A DNA stretch of 64,000 bases from Akkermansia sp. (GTDB taxonomy: Bacteria > Verrucomicrobiota > Verrucomicrobiia > Verrucomicrobiales > Akkermansiaceae): the NCBI GenBank assembly GCA_024405435.1, contig JAKSOU010000002.1, forward strand, positions 20,044 through 84,043, written 5' to 3'. This document shows positions 25,131 to 34,335 of this stretch, piece by piece. Each line of letters opens with the position of its first letter. Position 1 is the first letter of the stretch. The notes under the pieces are model-generated. The model ran no database searches, had not been told where the DNA came from, and saw only the letters and a program-made list of their open reading frames with translations. A program made the position numbers and the translations under genes.

Positions 25131-26807
25131 GTGAACCGGGTCTCCCCCACCGCCAAGGCCGTTCTTGCGGCTGTTCTGTTTGCACTGGTATGCGAACTGG
25201 CTGATCCGATGCCATGGCATAGCGCGGTCATGACGCTGCTTTCTATCGGCACTGTGGCCATGCTGTCGCTGCTCTCATATTCGTTGCTTCGCACGTGGGC
25301 GCTTGCGGTATGGATTCCCTATCTGCTCATCATTGGCCTGACTGCCTACATGAAGCATGCATACAACCTGGCGCTCGACCCGTACATCGTCTCCCAGATA
25401 ATCGGCGCCTCGCCCCAAGATTTCGCCCAGTTCGCCAACTTTCGCAACATCGGCGTGTTCTGCCTTATCGCCTTGTCATGCACCGGCACTCTGCTGCTCC
25501 TTTTCTGCGTGTACCGCAAGGCGCCGCGGTGGCGCATGCTTTGTCTTTCCATCATTGGGTTGGCCCTGTGCGCGGGCATGGGGTGCATGGTGCAGGAATC
25601 CTGCCTCTCCTACAACGAGCATGAGGGCCTGGGTTCTCCCGGTATCATCTACCGGCTTCCCAACACGTACAGGCTGGCAAAGGCCCGCAACACCGCCCTG
25701 TTCCAGAAGGTGGCAGCCCTGCCGTCTCCTGCAGACAAACCCTCGTCTATCTCCACGCTCCGGGGAGACGAAGGGTGCATTTGCATCCTGCACATCGGCG
25801 AGAGCGTGCGGGCGGACCGCCTCTCCCTCAACGGCTACGCCCGCGACACCACGCCGTGGCTGCGGCAACACGCTGCGGAGCTGGTGAACTTCACGGACTG
25901 CACCGCCATCTCCACCCTCACCACCAACTCCATGCTCACCATCCTCACGGATGCCGCCGGCAACATGGAGCGTGAAATCTCCCCGCAGCTGGACGCCCGC
26001 TGCGGCAACGTGATGGACATCTTCGCAGCGCACGGGTTCGGCTGCTATGGCTTCTTCACCAGCAAAGTGAGGGATGTCCATGAAACCTGGGGCTCCGCCT
26101 TCGAGCGCCTACAGCAGCTCATTTCCGCCAAGGCCGCGGGCGTGTACGAGTACGGCAACACGGATACGGGCGACTACAACCCCAAGCTCCAGCTGCCCAT
26201 CATCCACAAGGTGCTGGAGGAAACCTCCGGCAACCGCTTCCTGCTCATCAACAACGTGGGCAGCCACTCCCCGTTCTTCGCGTACGACCAGGAGCACCCC
26301 GCATTCACCCCCACCAGCCCGGAAGCCCTGCACAACGCCCCGCACACCAACCCGCAGGCCGCGGAGATGACCTCCAACGCCTACGACAACACCATCCGCT
26401 ACACGGACGAGTACATCCGCGACCTGTTGGAACCCTTGCGCGGCAAGCCCTACCTGTACATCTACGTGAGCGACCACGGCGAGCCCGTGGGCGAGAACAA
26501 CGAGTGGACCCGCGGCAACCCCAACTTCCACCGCACGCAGTGGTGCAAGGTGCCGCTCATCGTCATCGCCTCCCCTGAATTCGAGCAACTGCACCCGCAC
26601 TTTGCGGAAGCCCTGGCGCAGCTGCGCGCCCACGCCACCCTGCCCTGCGCCCATGAGAACATCTTCCATTCCCTGCTGGGCGTCTTCGGCATCTCCACCC
26701 CCTACTACAACGCGGAGCACGATCTCTCATCCCCGCAGTGCAAGCCCTACACCGGACCCCACCCCGCCCGCAACGGCGAACCATCCGACGGCTTGAAGTG
26801 GGAGTAG
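25131..26807 (+). CDS. Phosphoethanolamine transferase-like sulfatase-fold membrane enzyme
   Basis: 558 aa, GTG start. About five N-terminal membrane helices are followed by an extracytoplasmic alkaline-phosphatase/sulfatase-type domain. Signatures are IGESVRADRLSLNGYARDTTP, then the TAISTLTTNS segment in the region of the nucleophile Thr, NNVGSHSPFF, and YVSDHGEPVGE with metal ligands. EptA-type enzymes move phosphoethanolamine from phosphatidylethanolamine to lipid A or other glycans. The acceptor here is unknown. Third gene of the cdsA-kinase operon. Confidence 0.82.
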   Translation: MNRVSPTAKAVLAAVLFALVCELADPMPWHSAVMTLLSIGTVAMLSLLSYSLLRTWALAVWIPYLLIIGLTAYMKHAYNLALDPYIVSQIIGASPQDFAQFANFRNIGVFCLIALSCTGTLLLLFCVYRKAPRWRMLCLSIIGLALCAGMGCMVQESCLSYNEHEGLGSPGIIYRLPNTYRLAKARNTALFQKVAALPSPADKPSSISTLRGDEGCICILHIGESVRADRLSLNGYARDTTPWLRQHAAELVNFTDCTAISTLTTNSMLTILTDAAGNMEREISPQLDARCGNVMDIFAAHGFGCYGFFTSKVRDVHETWGSAFERLQQLISAKAAGVYEYGNTDTGDYNPKLQLPIIHKVLEETSGNRFLLINNVGSHSPFFAYDQEHPAFTPTSPEALHNAPHTNPQAAEMTSNAYDNTIRYTDEYIRDLLEPLRGKPYLYIYVSDHGEPVGENNEWTRGNPNFHRTQWCKVPLIVIASPEFEQLHPHFAEALAQLRAHATLPCAHENIFHSLLGVFGISTPYYNAEHDLSSPQCKPYTGPHPARNGEPSDGLKWE

Positions 26808-26822
26808 CCCGCGCGAATCGGA

Positions 26823-26852
26823 TTGACAACACGCCCAGCCCTGTGGCAAACT
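26823..26852 (+). promoter_or_regulatory. Promoter of TerB-AAA+ gene
   Basis: -35 TTGACA (26823-26828), 18-nt spacer, -10 CAAACT (26847-26852), 12 nt to the ATG at 26865. Confidence 0.6.
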
Positions 26853-26864
26853 GGCTGTACCTCT

Positions 26865-28832
26865 ATGAACAACCGCGACATATACGCCGACCGCCAGGCC
26901 ATGGAGCTGCGCCTGGCCGCACTGTGCGATTTCGTGACACGCTCCGGCAAATACCGCGAAAGGGATTTCCGCGAGGTGCTGCGTCTGGACGCCATGAATT
27001 TCCTGCTGTACCTGGCGGCGGCGGACGGCAAGCTGGTGAAGGATGAGCTGGACTACATCTGCGGGGTGTTCTGCTACCGGCTCACGGAGGAGAAGTGGCA
27101 GCGCTACATGGCGGAGCGCGGCATCACGGACGAGGCCTACCCCACCTCCGCGCCGTTCTCCCTGCACACCGTCATCCAGGCGGAGAACGCCGTGGCGTCC
27201 CGCGGCTACCACCCCACCATGATCTACATGGAGAACATGTTCGAGCTGAGCGAGCGGATGCTGCAGGCGGGCGCCAGCCCGCTGGCGCGCAACGCAAAGG
27301 CCGCGGCGCGGGCGCGGCGGGACGCCTTCATCGAGTTCCTGGTGGCCTACACCGAAAAGCACCTGCGCAGCAAGTGGAGCACGCGCGATTTCCGTTTCGC
27401 CTTCAACCTCTCCCAAGCCAAGGAAATCGCCAAGATCGCACCCCATTACGATGATTTCAAGAAGCTGCTCACCTCCATGAAGGAGGCCACGCAAACGCGA
27501 ATCGCCAACCTCGGCTCACACCGCGACGGCTACCAACACTTCCTGCGCGACCTAGAGGACTTCGCCATCTACATCATCTCCGCAGACGGGCGAATCACGC
27601 CGGACGAGACCACCATGATGCGCTTCTACCTGGACTCGCCCGTGGACGCCGTATCCCTCCAGGAGCGCATCGACTGCGAGGGAATCCACCCCGCCGGAAT
27701 CCTGGACCGCTGCCCGCAAACCATGGAGGACTGCATCCGCGACGACCGCTACATGGCGGAGCGCGGGCACACCGATTTCAAGAGCGGCCCCGCCGTCATC
27801 AAGGCGTTCGAGGCGTTCGGCAAGGAATTCATCATCGCGGATTCCCAGACCACGGAGAGGGAGATAGACGCCTACCTGCGCTACATCACCCACCTCAACC
27901 GCATCTACAACAACGCCTTCCCCAGCACGCTCACCGAAACCGCCACGCTAGACCAGGCATTCTACCAGGAGGCCAGGAACACCCCCGCCGACCGCGATTC
28001 CGCGCCCGGCGAGCCCTCCTCCCAGCTGCCGGAGCTCATGGACGAGCTGAACGCGCTCACCGGGCTCACCGCCGTGAAGGAGGAGGTGGCCTCCATGGTG
28101 CACCTGCTGGAGGTGCAGCGCATGCGCCAGGCCCGCGGCATGAAAACCATCCCCACCTCCAACCACCTGGTGTTCTCCGGCAATCCCGGCACCGGAAAGA
28201 CCACCGTGGCCCGCCTGCTGGCCCGCATCTACAAGGAGCTCGGCATCCTCAAGGGCGGCACCCTGGTGGAGGTGGACCGCTCCGGCCTGGTGGGCGGCTA
28301 CGTGGGCCAGACCGCACTCAAGGTGCAGGAGGTCATCAAGCGCGCACTCGGCGGCGTGCTCTTCATCGACGAGGCCTACACCCTCTCCCAGAGCAAGGGC
28401 GAGAACGATTTCGGGCAGGAGGCCATCGACACCCTGCTGAAGGCCATGGAGGACCACCGGGACGACCTGATTGTGATTGTGGCGGGCTATCCCAAGCTCA
28501 TGGAGCAGTTCATTGCGAGCAACCCGGGGCTGGCCTCGCGCTTCAACAAGTTCATCCACTTTGAGGACTACACGCCCGCGGAGCTGCTGGCCATCTTCGA
28601 GAGCATGTGCGGCAAGAGCGGCTACAACCTTTCAGATGCCGCCAGGGACAAGGCGCGCCGCGTGCTGGAGACCCTGCACGCGCAGCGCACGGAAAACTTC
28701 GCCAACGCTCGCGAGGTGCGCAACCTTTTCGAGCAATCCGTCACCCGCCAGGCCAACCGCCTGGTAGCCGTCTCCAATCCCACGGATGCACAGCTGGCCG
28801 GAATCGAGCCGGAAGACGTGCCGGAGGATTGA
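26865..28832 (+). CDS. CbbX/EccA-type AAA+ ATPase with duplicated TerB-like N-terminal domains
   Basis: 655 aa from the ATG at 26865; a longer frame starts inside the promoter. Two helical TerB-like segments with the AADGKLVKDEL and SADGRITPDET signatures lie near residues 52 and 241. The C-terminal AAA+ module (about 400-640) is of the CbbX/SpoVK/EccA clade: GNPGTGKTT (Walker A), GGYVGQTA, LFIDEAY (Walker B) and GLASRF (arginine finger). No Rubisco or type VII genes are present, so it is neither a Rubisco activase nor EccA by context. A remodelling ATPase for an unknown substrate, possibly stress-linked through TerB. Confidence 0.75.
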   Translation: MNNRDIYADRQAMELRLAALCDFVTRSGKYRERDFREVLRLDAMNFLLYLAAADGKLVKDELDYICGVFCYRLTEEKWQRYMAERGITDEAYPTSAPFSLHTVIQAENAVASRGYHPTMIYMENMFELSERMLQAGASPLARNAKAAARARRDAFIEFLVAYTEKHLRSKWSTRDFRFAFNLSQAKEIAKIAPHYDDFKKLLTSMKEATQTRIANLGSHRDGYQHFLRDLEDFAIYIISADGRITPDETTMMRFYLDSPVDAVSLQERIDCEGIHPAGILDRCPQTMEDCIRDDRYMAERGHTDFKSGPAVIKAFEAFGKEFIIADSQTTEREIDAYLRYITHLNRIYNNAFPSTLTETATLDQAFYQEARNTPADRDSAPGEPSSQLPELMDELNALTGLTAVKEEVASMVHLLEVQRMRQARGMKTIPTSNHLVFSGNPGTGKTTVARLLARIYKELGILKGGTLVEVDRSGLVGGYVGQTALKVQEVIKRALGGVLFIDEAYTLSQSKGENDFGQEAIDTLLKAMEDHRDDLIVIVAGYPKLMEQFIASNPGLASRFNKFIHFEDYTPAELLAIFESMCGKSGYNLSDAARDKARRVLETLHAQRTENFANAREVRNLFEQSVTRQANRLVAVSNPTDAQLAGIEPEDVPED

Positions 28833-28848
28833 CCCGCCTGCCCATCAA

Positions 28849-28871
28849 CCGGGCGGCAAAGAGCCGCCCGG
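28849..28871 (+). terminator. GC-rich hairpin after AAA+ gene
   Basis: 9-bp stem CCGGGCGGC with loop AAAGA, without a T-run; a second small hairpin follows at once. The remaining 28872-28994 shows small stems only. Confidence 0.45.
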
Positions 28872-28994
28872 GGTATCCCCCGGACGGCTCCCAACGCTGA
28901 CAAGGTCTCGCATAGCGAGCTTGAAAGCACAAACACACACATGAAAAAAACGGCGTTCTCACGCCTACAATTGTTTCCAATTGCACGGCCAGTA

Positions 28995-29168
28995 TACAGC
29001 ATTCCTAATGCTGTAGGCAAGACTTTTTTTCAAAAAAGTGCAAAAAAAGCAGATTGCGACCCAATCCGACCGTGCGCGGAACGGACGATTCAAACCGCGA
29101 AAATTTTTAAGCGCCTTATTATTAAGGTGTTGTAATTTTTTCTTGCCTACAGCATTAGGAATACTGTA
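28995..29168. mobile_element. 174-bp MITE-like element with 28-bp terminal inverted repeats
   Basis: The left arm (28995-29022) and the right arm (29141-29168) are reverse complements with one mismatch. Each arm itself contains the stem ACAGCATT-CCT-AATGCTGT (one base changed in the right arm). The 118-bp interior is AT-rich at both ends and has no frame. No target-site duplication is evident. The left arm plus the T-run after it could also terminate transcription from the AAA+ gene, so two inverted terminators are an alternative reading. Confidence 0.5.
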
Positions 29169-29182
29169 GGCATGCCGGACAC

Positions 29183-30424
<1,242 letters not shown>

Positions 30425-30465
30425 GATGGTGTATCAGTTTTCCCCGCGCCGCGGCGGGCGCGCGC

Positions 30466-30495
30466 ATACTACCACACCGCACCCGCTCCTGTCAA
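30466..30495 (-). promoter_or_regulatory. trpB promoter
   Basis: -35 TTGACA (30490-30495), 18-nt spacer, -10 TAGTAT (30466-30471). Unlike most promoters here it leaves a leader of about 35 nt, which contains a GC-rich inverted repeat (about 30442-30465). Confidence 0.75.
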
Positions 30496-30513
30496 CCGGA
30501 ATAACACGCGGGG

Positions 30514-30550
30514 GATTTACGATTTACGATTTGCGATTTACGATTTGGAA
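30514..30550. repeat. GATTTAC-type tract
   Basis: Five GATTTAC/GATTTGC units in the trpB-merR divergent region, followed by the GC-rich AAGTTCGC segment also seen after the tracts near 61076 and 62546. Confidence 0.7.
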
Positions 30551-30581
30551 AGTTCGCAGCGCGTGCAGACGCGCTATGGGC

Positions 30582-30610
30582 TTGACGCGCAGGGTGGCGT
30601 GTGGTGGAAT
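30582..30610 (+). promoter_or_regulatory. merR-type gene promoter
   Basis: -35 TTGACG (30582-30587), 17-nt spacer, -10 TGGAAT (30605-30610). The expected start is about 8 nt before the ATG. Confidence 0.55.
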
Positions 30611-30624
30611 GAGGGGCAATCCCC

Positions 30625-31119
30625 ATGCCGCAGCAGAAGTACACCATATCCGATTTGTCAGAGAGGACGGGGCTGTCCATCCACACCCTGCGCTTCTATG
30701 AGAAGGAGGGGCTTTTGCGGCACGTGGAGCGCACCAAGACCGGGCGCCGCATCTACGGGAACGCCAGCATCGGCACGCTCATGGGCATCCTGTGCCTCAA
30801 GCGCGCGGGCATCACCCTGCCCCAGATCAAGGAGTTTTTCGATGAGACGATGCGCGGGCCGGAAACGCTGCCGCACCGCCTGCGGATGCTGGAGAAGGCC
30901 AAGGCCAAACTGCTGGCCGCTCGCGAGGAAATCGAGCACGGACTGCAGATGGCGGATTTCGGCATCGCCGGCTGCCACCAGGCCATGGAGGCCCTGGCGG
31001 AGGGTAAGAACCCGGATATCGCCTTCCCCTTCCTCACCCGCGAGGGCGTGGCCGCATTCCCCTTCATGAAGGACGACGAGGGCCGCCTGGTACCCGACGA
31101 CCCGCCCGACATAGACTAA
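30625..31119 (+). CDS. MerR-family transcriptional regulator
   Basis: 164 aa. The N-terminal MerR winged helix is clear (YTISDLSERTGLSIHTLRFYEKEGLL, then RIYGNASIGTLMGILCLKRAGITLPQIKEF), followed by a dimer helix (about 80-115) and a short C-terminal region without a metal-binding Cys cluster, so the effector is not a typical mercury- or copper-type metal. It may act on its own promoter or on the small gene downstream. The nearby promoters have 17-18-nt spacers rather than the 19-20 nt typical of MerR targets. Confidence 0.85.
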   Translation: MPQQKYTISDLSERTGLSIHTLRFYEKEGLLRHVERTKTGRRIYGNASIGTLMGILCLKRAGITLPQIKEFFDETMRGPETLPHRLRMLEKAKAKLLAAREEIEHGLQMADFGIAGCHQAMEALAEGKNPDIAFPFLTREGVAAFPFMKDDEGRLVPDDPPDID

Positions 31120-31144
31120 CCCCAAACCCCACCAAACACACACT

Positions 31145-31276
31145 ATGACCAAGAGACTTGCACTCGTCATCGCCCTGGGCGGCCTCGCCGCGCTGGCCGC
31201 AGCCGCCGCCCTCATTGCCCTGCAATCCCGCCGCGATGTGCGCGACATCTACGGCATGCTCGACAAATACGAATAG
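31145..31276 (+). CDS. Small single-pass membrane protein
   Basis: 43 aa, below usual gene-finding limits. One Ala/Leu-rich helix (about 5-26) and a charged tail, SRRDVRDIYGMLDKYE. 25 nt after the merR-type gene on the same strand. Codon use fits its neighbours. Unknown function; it could be a target or partner of the regulator. Confidence 0.5.
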   Translation: MTKRLALVIALGGLAALAAAAALIALQSRRDVRDIYGMLDKYE

Positions 31277-31359
31277 CTGCCGCGGAGCCTGGAAGGGAGA
31301 GAAAACACTCCCGCCTTGGCCACGTGACGCAAAAAAGTTGGGATTTGTTAAAATTATGC

Positions 31360-31387
31360 TTGCCAAATGGGGGAAAGGGTGTATATT
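31360..31387 (+). promoter_or_regulatory. rpmI-rplT promoter
   Basis: -35 TTGCCA (31360-31365), 16-nt spacer, -10 TATATT (31382-31387), 9 nt to the rpmI ATG. A TAAAAT box at 31349 may mark a second start. Confidence 0.6.
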
Positions 31388-31396
31388 TCTCCCACC

Positions 31397-31606
31397 ATGA
31401 CCCGCAAAGGTGGTATCAACAAGACACGTAAGGCTGTTGCCAAGCGTTTCAAGGTGACCGGCACGGGCAAGGTTCTGCGTCGCAAGCAGGGTAAGCGTCA
31501 CATTCTCCAGAAGAAGTCCAGCAAGCGCAAGCGTCAGCTTGGCAAGCCGGCACTGGTGGACGAGACCCAGGTTTGGGCAGTCAAGCAGAACATGCCCTTC
31601 GCCTAA
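31397..31606 (+). CDS. rpmI: Ribosomal protein bL35
   Basis: 69 aa from the ATG of MTRKGGINKT. The basic bL35 signature KTRKAVAKRFKVTGTGKV and the KKSSKRKRQL block are clear. It is part of the large subunit. Followed by rplT as usual, but infC, normally first in this operon, is not present upstream. The message is predicted to have almost no leader. Confidence 0.95.
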   Translation: MTRKGGINKTRKAVAKRFKVTGTGKVLRRKQGKRHILQKKSSKRKRQLGKPALVDETQVWAVKQNMPFA

Positions 31607-31751
31607 AGCCGAGGAACATGGCAACCAAGCCAAGCATCCGTCCGCAAAACGGGCGGCCTCCGTGCAGCCTTCCCCCCGTGGGATAGAGCGAACGAGACTG
31701 CAAGGAGGTGAGGAAGAACAGTTTGCTCACCAACAAATAGAATAGAAAACT
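31607..31751 (+). promoter_or_regulatory. rpmI-rplT intergenic leader with sequestered Shine-Dalgarno
   Basis: 145 nt. AAGGAGGTGA (31702-31711) is a ten-base match to the 16S anti-SD, but it lies 40 nt before the rplT ATG, and its GGTGAG can pair with CTCACC (31726-31731). A GTG or TTG there opens only a tiny frame ending at 31740. Another stem, CCGTCCGCAAAACGGGCGG, lies near 31638. The layout resembles a translational control site for L20, which represses this operon in other bacteria. Confidence 0.5.
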
Positions 31752-32135
31752 ATGGCACGTGCTACAAATGGGCCCGCCTCAAGGGCTCGCCGCAAGCGCA
31801 TCCTGCAGCGCGCCAAGGGCTTCCGCGGATTCCGCAGCAAGCTCTTCCGCTACGCGAAGGATGCAGTGTACAAGGCATGGCAGTATGAGTACCGCGACCG
31901 CAAGAGGAGGAAGGGCCAGTTCCGCCGCCTCTGGACGGCGCGTATCTCCGCCGCCTGCCGCCCCTTGGGCCTGACGTACTCCCGCTTCATGGAGGGACTG
32001 AAGGCAGCGAACATCGAGCTTGACCGCAAGGCCCTGGCGGACCTGGCGGTGAACAACCCGGAGGCCTTCAAGGCGGTCTTCGAGCAGGCCAAGAAGGCCA
32101 TCGATGCGAAGGAGGGTGCAGTACTCGCGAAGTAA
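31752..32135 (+). CDS. rplT: Ribosomal protein bL20
   Basis: 127 aa. The typical highly basic N terminus (MARATNGPASRARRKRILQRAKGFRGFRSKLFRYAK) and a globular C-terminal domain are present. It is an early 50S assembly protein and, in several bacteria, an autogenous repressor of its operon. Ends just before a strong intrinsic terminator. Confidence 0.97.
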   Translation: MARATNGPASRARRKRILQRAKGFRGFRSKLFRYAKDAVYKAWQYEYRDRKRRKGQFRRLWTARISAACRPLGLTYSRFMEGLKAANIELDRKALADLAVNNPEAFKAVFEQAKKAIDAKEGAVLAK

Positions 32136-32161
32136 AACCCGCAAAACATCAACCCCATATC

Positions 32162-32195
32162 CCCGGGCTGCCGCAAGGCGGCCCGGGCGTTTTTT
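32162..32195 (+). terminator. rplT intrinsic terminator
   Basis: 11-bp stem with a GCAA tetraloop (CCCGGGCTGCC / GGCGGCCCGGG), then CGTTTTTTATT. Confidence 0.9.
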
Positions 32196-32245
32196 ATTCC
32201 AGGGCGGAAATTGCGGTATGCAGGGGGATGCCGCCTGGCGGCGGC

Positions 32246-32359
32246 AATTGGGATTAGGAGTAGGATTAAGAAGAAAGCCCGTCCGGCGGAACGCCGGGCG
32301 GGCTTTGAAATTTCCTGCACGCGCAGCGTGCAGCGCTATTTTACATCCTAATCCTAATG
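32246..32359. repeat. Inverted pair of ATTAGG tracts around hairpins
   Basis: Tract 32246-32272 (GGATTAGGAG type) and the inverted tract 32346-32359 enclose the terminator hairpin 32274-32306 and a second stem, CTGCACGC-GCA-GCGTGCAG (32314-32332). Confidence 0.6.
32274..32306 (-). terminator. 15-bp hairpin, terminator of GH36-like gene 1
   Basis: Stem AAAGCCCGTCCGGCG with loop GAA; on the minus strand it is followed by a CTTCTT-rich stretch. It would work in both directions. Confidence 0.65.
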
Positions 32360-32381
32360 ACGGTAGCCACCAGGTCCAGGG

Positions 32382-34310
32382 TTATTTCACGGGCTTGCCT
32401 TCCAGCACCAGCACCTCGAAGGGCGCCAGCTTGACCTTGACAGGCTTTCCGGCCTCCGCCACCCTGGCGGGCAGCTTGTCGCTCTTGGGGGAAGTGAGCG
32501 CGTACTTGACGGGCGCGCCGACGGGGAGCTCCCAGACTGCGGCGGGGTCGAAGACGAACTCCTGCGGCTCTGCGGCGGGGTTGCGGAGGGTGAGGATGCC
32601 CTTCTTGGGGGACCAGGAGGCGAAGCCGTAGACAACGAGGTCCACGGGGTTGCCGCCCACCCAGTGGGAATCCACGAGGGTTTCGCCGTTGGCGCGGGCC
32701 CACTTGGCGGCGGCGGCCAGGGAGTCCCACTCCTTGGGCTTGAGCATGGAGGGCGTGATGTACAGCTCCTCCATCTGGGTGCCGAGGCCGAATCCGCTCC
32801 AGATTTCCTTGGCCAAATCATCCCCCTCTGTGGTGGTGAGGCCGCGTGCGCTCCTGTTGTAGATGACGCCGTGGGTCATGAGCGAGTTGATGGGGAAGAG
32901 CGGGGAAATCTTTACGTTGTTGAGGTAGATTTGCGCGTCTCGGAAGGTGATCCACCGGTTGCGGTTGGAGCCCTCGCCGCAGAAGTCGTGGTCCCAGTCG
33001 CCGCGCCAGATGGAATCCGCGATGCCGAACCAGAACGGGGAGGACCAGGTGCCGGTGGTGAGGTTGATGTACAGGTCCGGCCGCACGTCGCGCAGCTCGC
33101 TGATGAGGCAGATGGCGGCCTCGAAGTCCGACCCGAATCTGGAGCCCTTGGCGGGCTCGGCCTCGCCGGAGGTGCCGTCGAACTTGAAGTGGTTGATGCC
33201 GTTCTCCTTGATCATGTGCAGGCACATGCTCTTGAAGTGCTCATAGTACTTGGGGCCGGAGAGGGCGAACCCGCGCTCGTTGGTCTCGAAGCGGTCGCCG
33301 GCGGCCTGCAGGCGCATGTCGTGCGGCTTGCCGTAGCCGCCCCACGGGGAGAACCACACGCCGGGGTCCGCGCCGTAGCTTTCCGCCAGCTTGCGGATCT
33401 TGCGGAACTCGTTGGGCATGTCCTTGTGGAACTCCCACAGCGTTTCCGTGTTGTCCCAGCCGTCGTCGAACAGGAAGGAATCCATCTTCACGCCGCGCTT
33501 CTTCACCAGCTCCTCGCCGAAGAGCTTCACGGTGGCCAGCGCGTCCTTCTCGGTGTACGGGGAGAAGTAGCCGATGTCGTACCAGGTGTTGTAGTTGAGG
33601 AAGGGGGCGTAAGCGCGTGCGCGCTCCTGGTTGATGTAGTTCAGCTGGAAGGTGCGGCGCAGCTGGGTGGGCTGGCAGAAGCCGAGCACGGCGGAGAAGC
33701 TGCTCACCGCGCGGCGCGGCAGGTCCGTCTTGCGAACTACCGAGCAGCTGAAGCCGTCCTTGTCCGCCTCGCTCAGGCACAGCGGGCTTTCCATGCCGGC
33801 GAACAGGCGGTTGCCCGCCGCCACTATCGGCGCGCCCTTCACCGTGCCCTCCACGCGGGCTTCCGGCGCCTTCACGTCCAGCAGCGTCACCTTGCGAACA
33901 GGCATGGCGAACTGCAGCGGCTCGACATCCAGCCCCACACGCACGTACGGCTGGCCCTGGCGCAGCTCCGCCCACCAGGTGAAGCTCTTGCCGTCCGTCG
34001 GCACGGCGAAGGACACCACGATGCGCTTGCCGGGCTTGCGCTCCACCAGGCGGCGCGCCTTGGGCTTGGCCGCCAGGCGCACTTCCTTCAACTCCACGCA
34101 CATCAAATCCTGCGCGGTGATGGTGTGCATGGTGTCCTTGTACTCCTTTTTGGAGCAAGCCTCGTCTGTCTGTTCGTCCTGAACGAGGAGACGGAAGATG
34201 TCGTTGCCGAGGCTGTACACGCGGCCGTTGATGTTGTCGCGCACGATGACGCCGGCGAGCTTGCGGCCGACCCTCTGCACGTCTACGGAAACATAATCGT
34301 TCTGAATCAT
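32382..34310 (-). CDS. Clan GH-D (GH36-like) glycoside hydrolase, copy 1, no signal peptide
   Basis: 642 aa. An N-terminal beta-sandwich (about 1-230) is followed by a TIM barrel and a C-terminal beta domain. NTWYDIGY (241-248), FDDGWDN (281-287), HFKFDGT with the likely nucleophile D378, and GIADSIWRGDWDHD (429-442) with the probable acid/base match the alpha-galactosidase clan. Substrate is probably an alpha-galactoside or alpha-GalNAc. It lacks the secretion signal seen in the paralogue 25 nt upstream, starting directly at the sandwich domain, so it is predicted cytoplasmic. Probably co-transcribed with copy 2. Confidence 0.8.
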   Translation of the reverse strand: MIQNDYVSVDVQRVGRKLAGVIVRDNINGRVYSLGNDIFRLLVQDEQTDEACSKKEYKDTMHTITAQDLMCVELKEVRLAAKPKARRLVERKPGKRIVVSFAVPTDGKSFTWWAELRQGQPYVRVGLDVEPLQFAMPVRKVTLLDVKAPEARVEGTVKGAPIVAAGNRLFAGMESPLCLSEADKDGFSCSVVRKTDLPRRAVSSFSAVLGFCQPTQLRRTFQLNYINQERARAYAPFLNYNTWYDIGYFSPYTEKDALATVKLFGEELVKKRGVKMDSFLFDDGWDNTETLWEFHKDMPNEFRKIRKLAESYGADPGVWFSPWGGYGKPHDMRLQAAGDRFETNERGFALSGPKYYEHFKSMCLHMIKENGINHFKFDGTSGEAEPAKGSRFGSDFEAAICLISELRDVRPDLYINLTTGTWSSPFWFGIADSIWRGDWDHDFCGEGSNRNRWITFRDAQIYLNNVKISPLFPINSLMTHGVIYNRSARGLTTTEGDDLAKEIWSGFGLGTQMEELYITPSMLKPKEWDSLAAAAKWARANGETLVDSHWVGGNPVDLVVYGFASWSPKKGILTLRNPAAEPQEFVFDPAAVWELPVGAPVKYALTSPKSDKLPARVAEAGKPVKVKLAPFEVLVLEGKPVK

Positions 34311-34335
34311 ACTTGGTATCTTGGTTGAAAGTTGG

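Noticed and set aside
26865..28832. Rubisco activase CbbX
   Set aside because: The AAA+ clade matches but there is no Rubisco gene, and the N-terminal half is unrelated to CbbX.
31618..31686. 22-codon Pro-rich frame between rpmI and rplT
   Set aside because: SD spacing is too short and there is no sign of conservation; treated as part of the structured leader.
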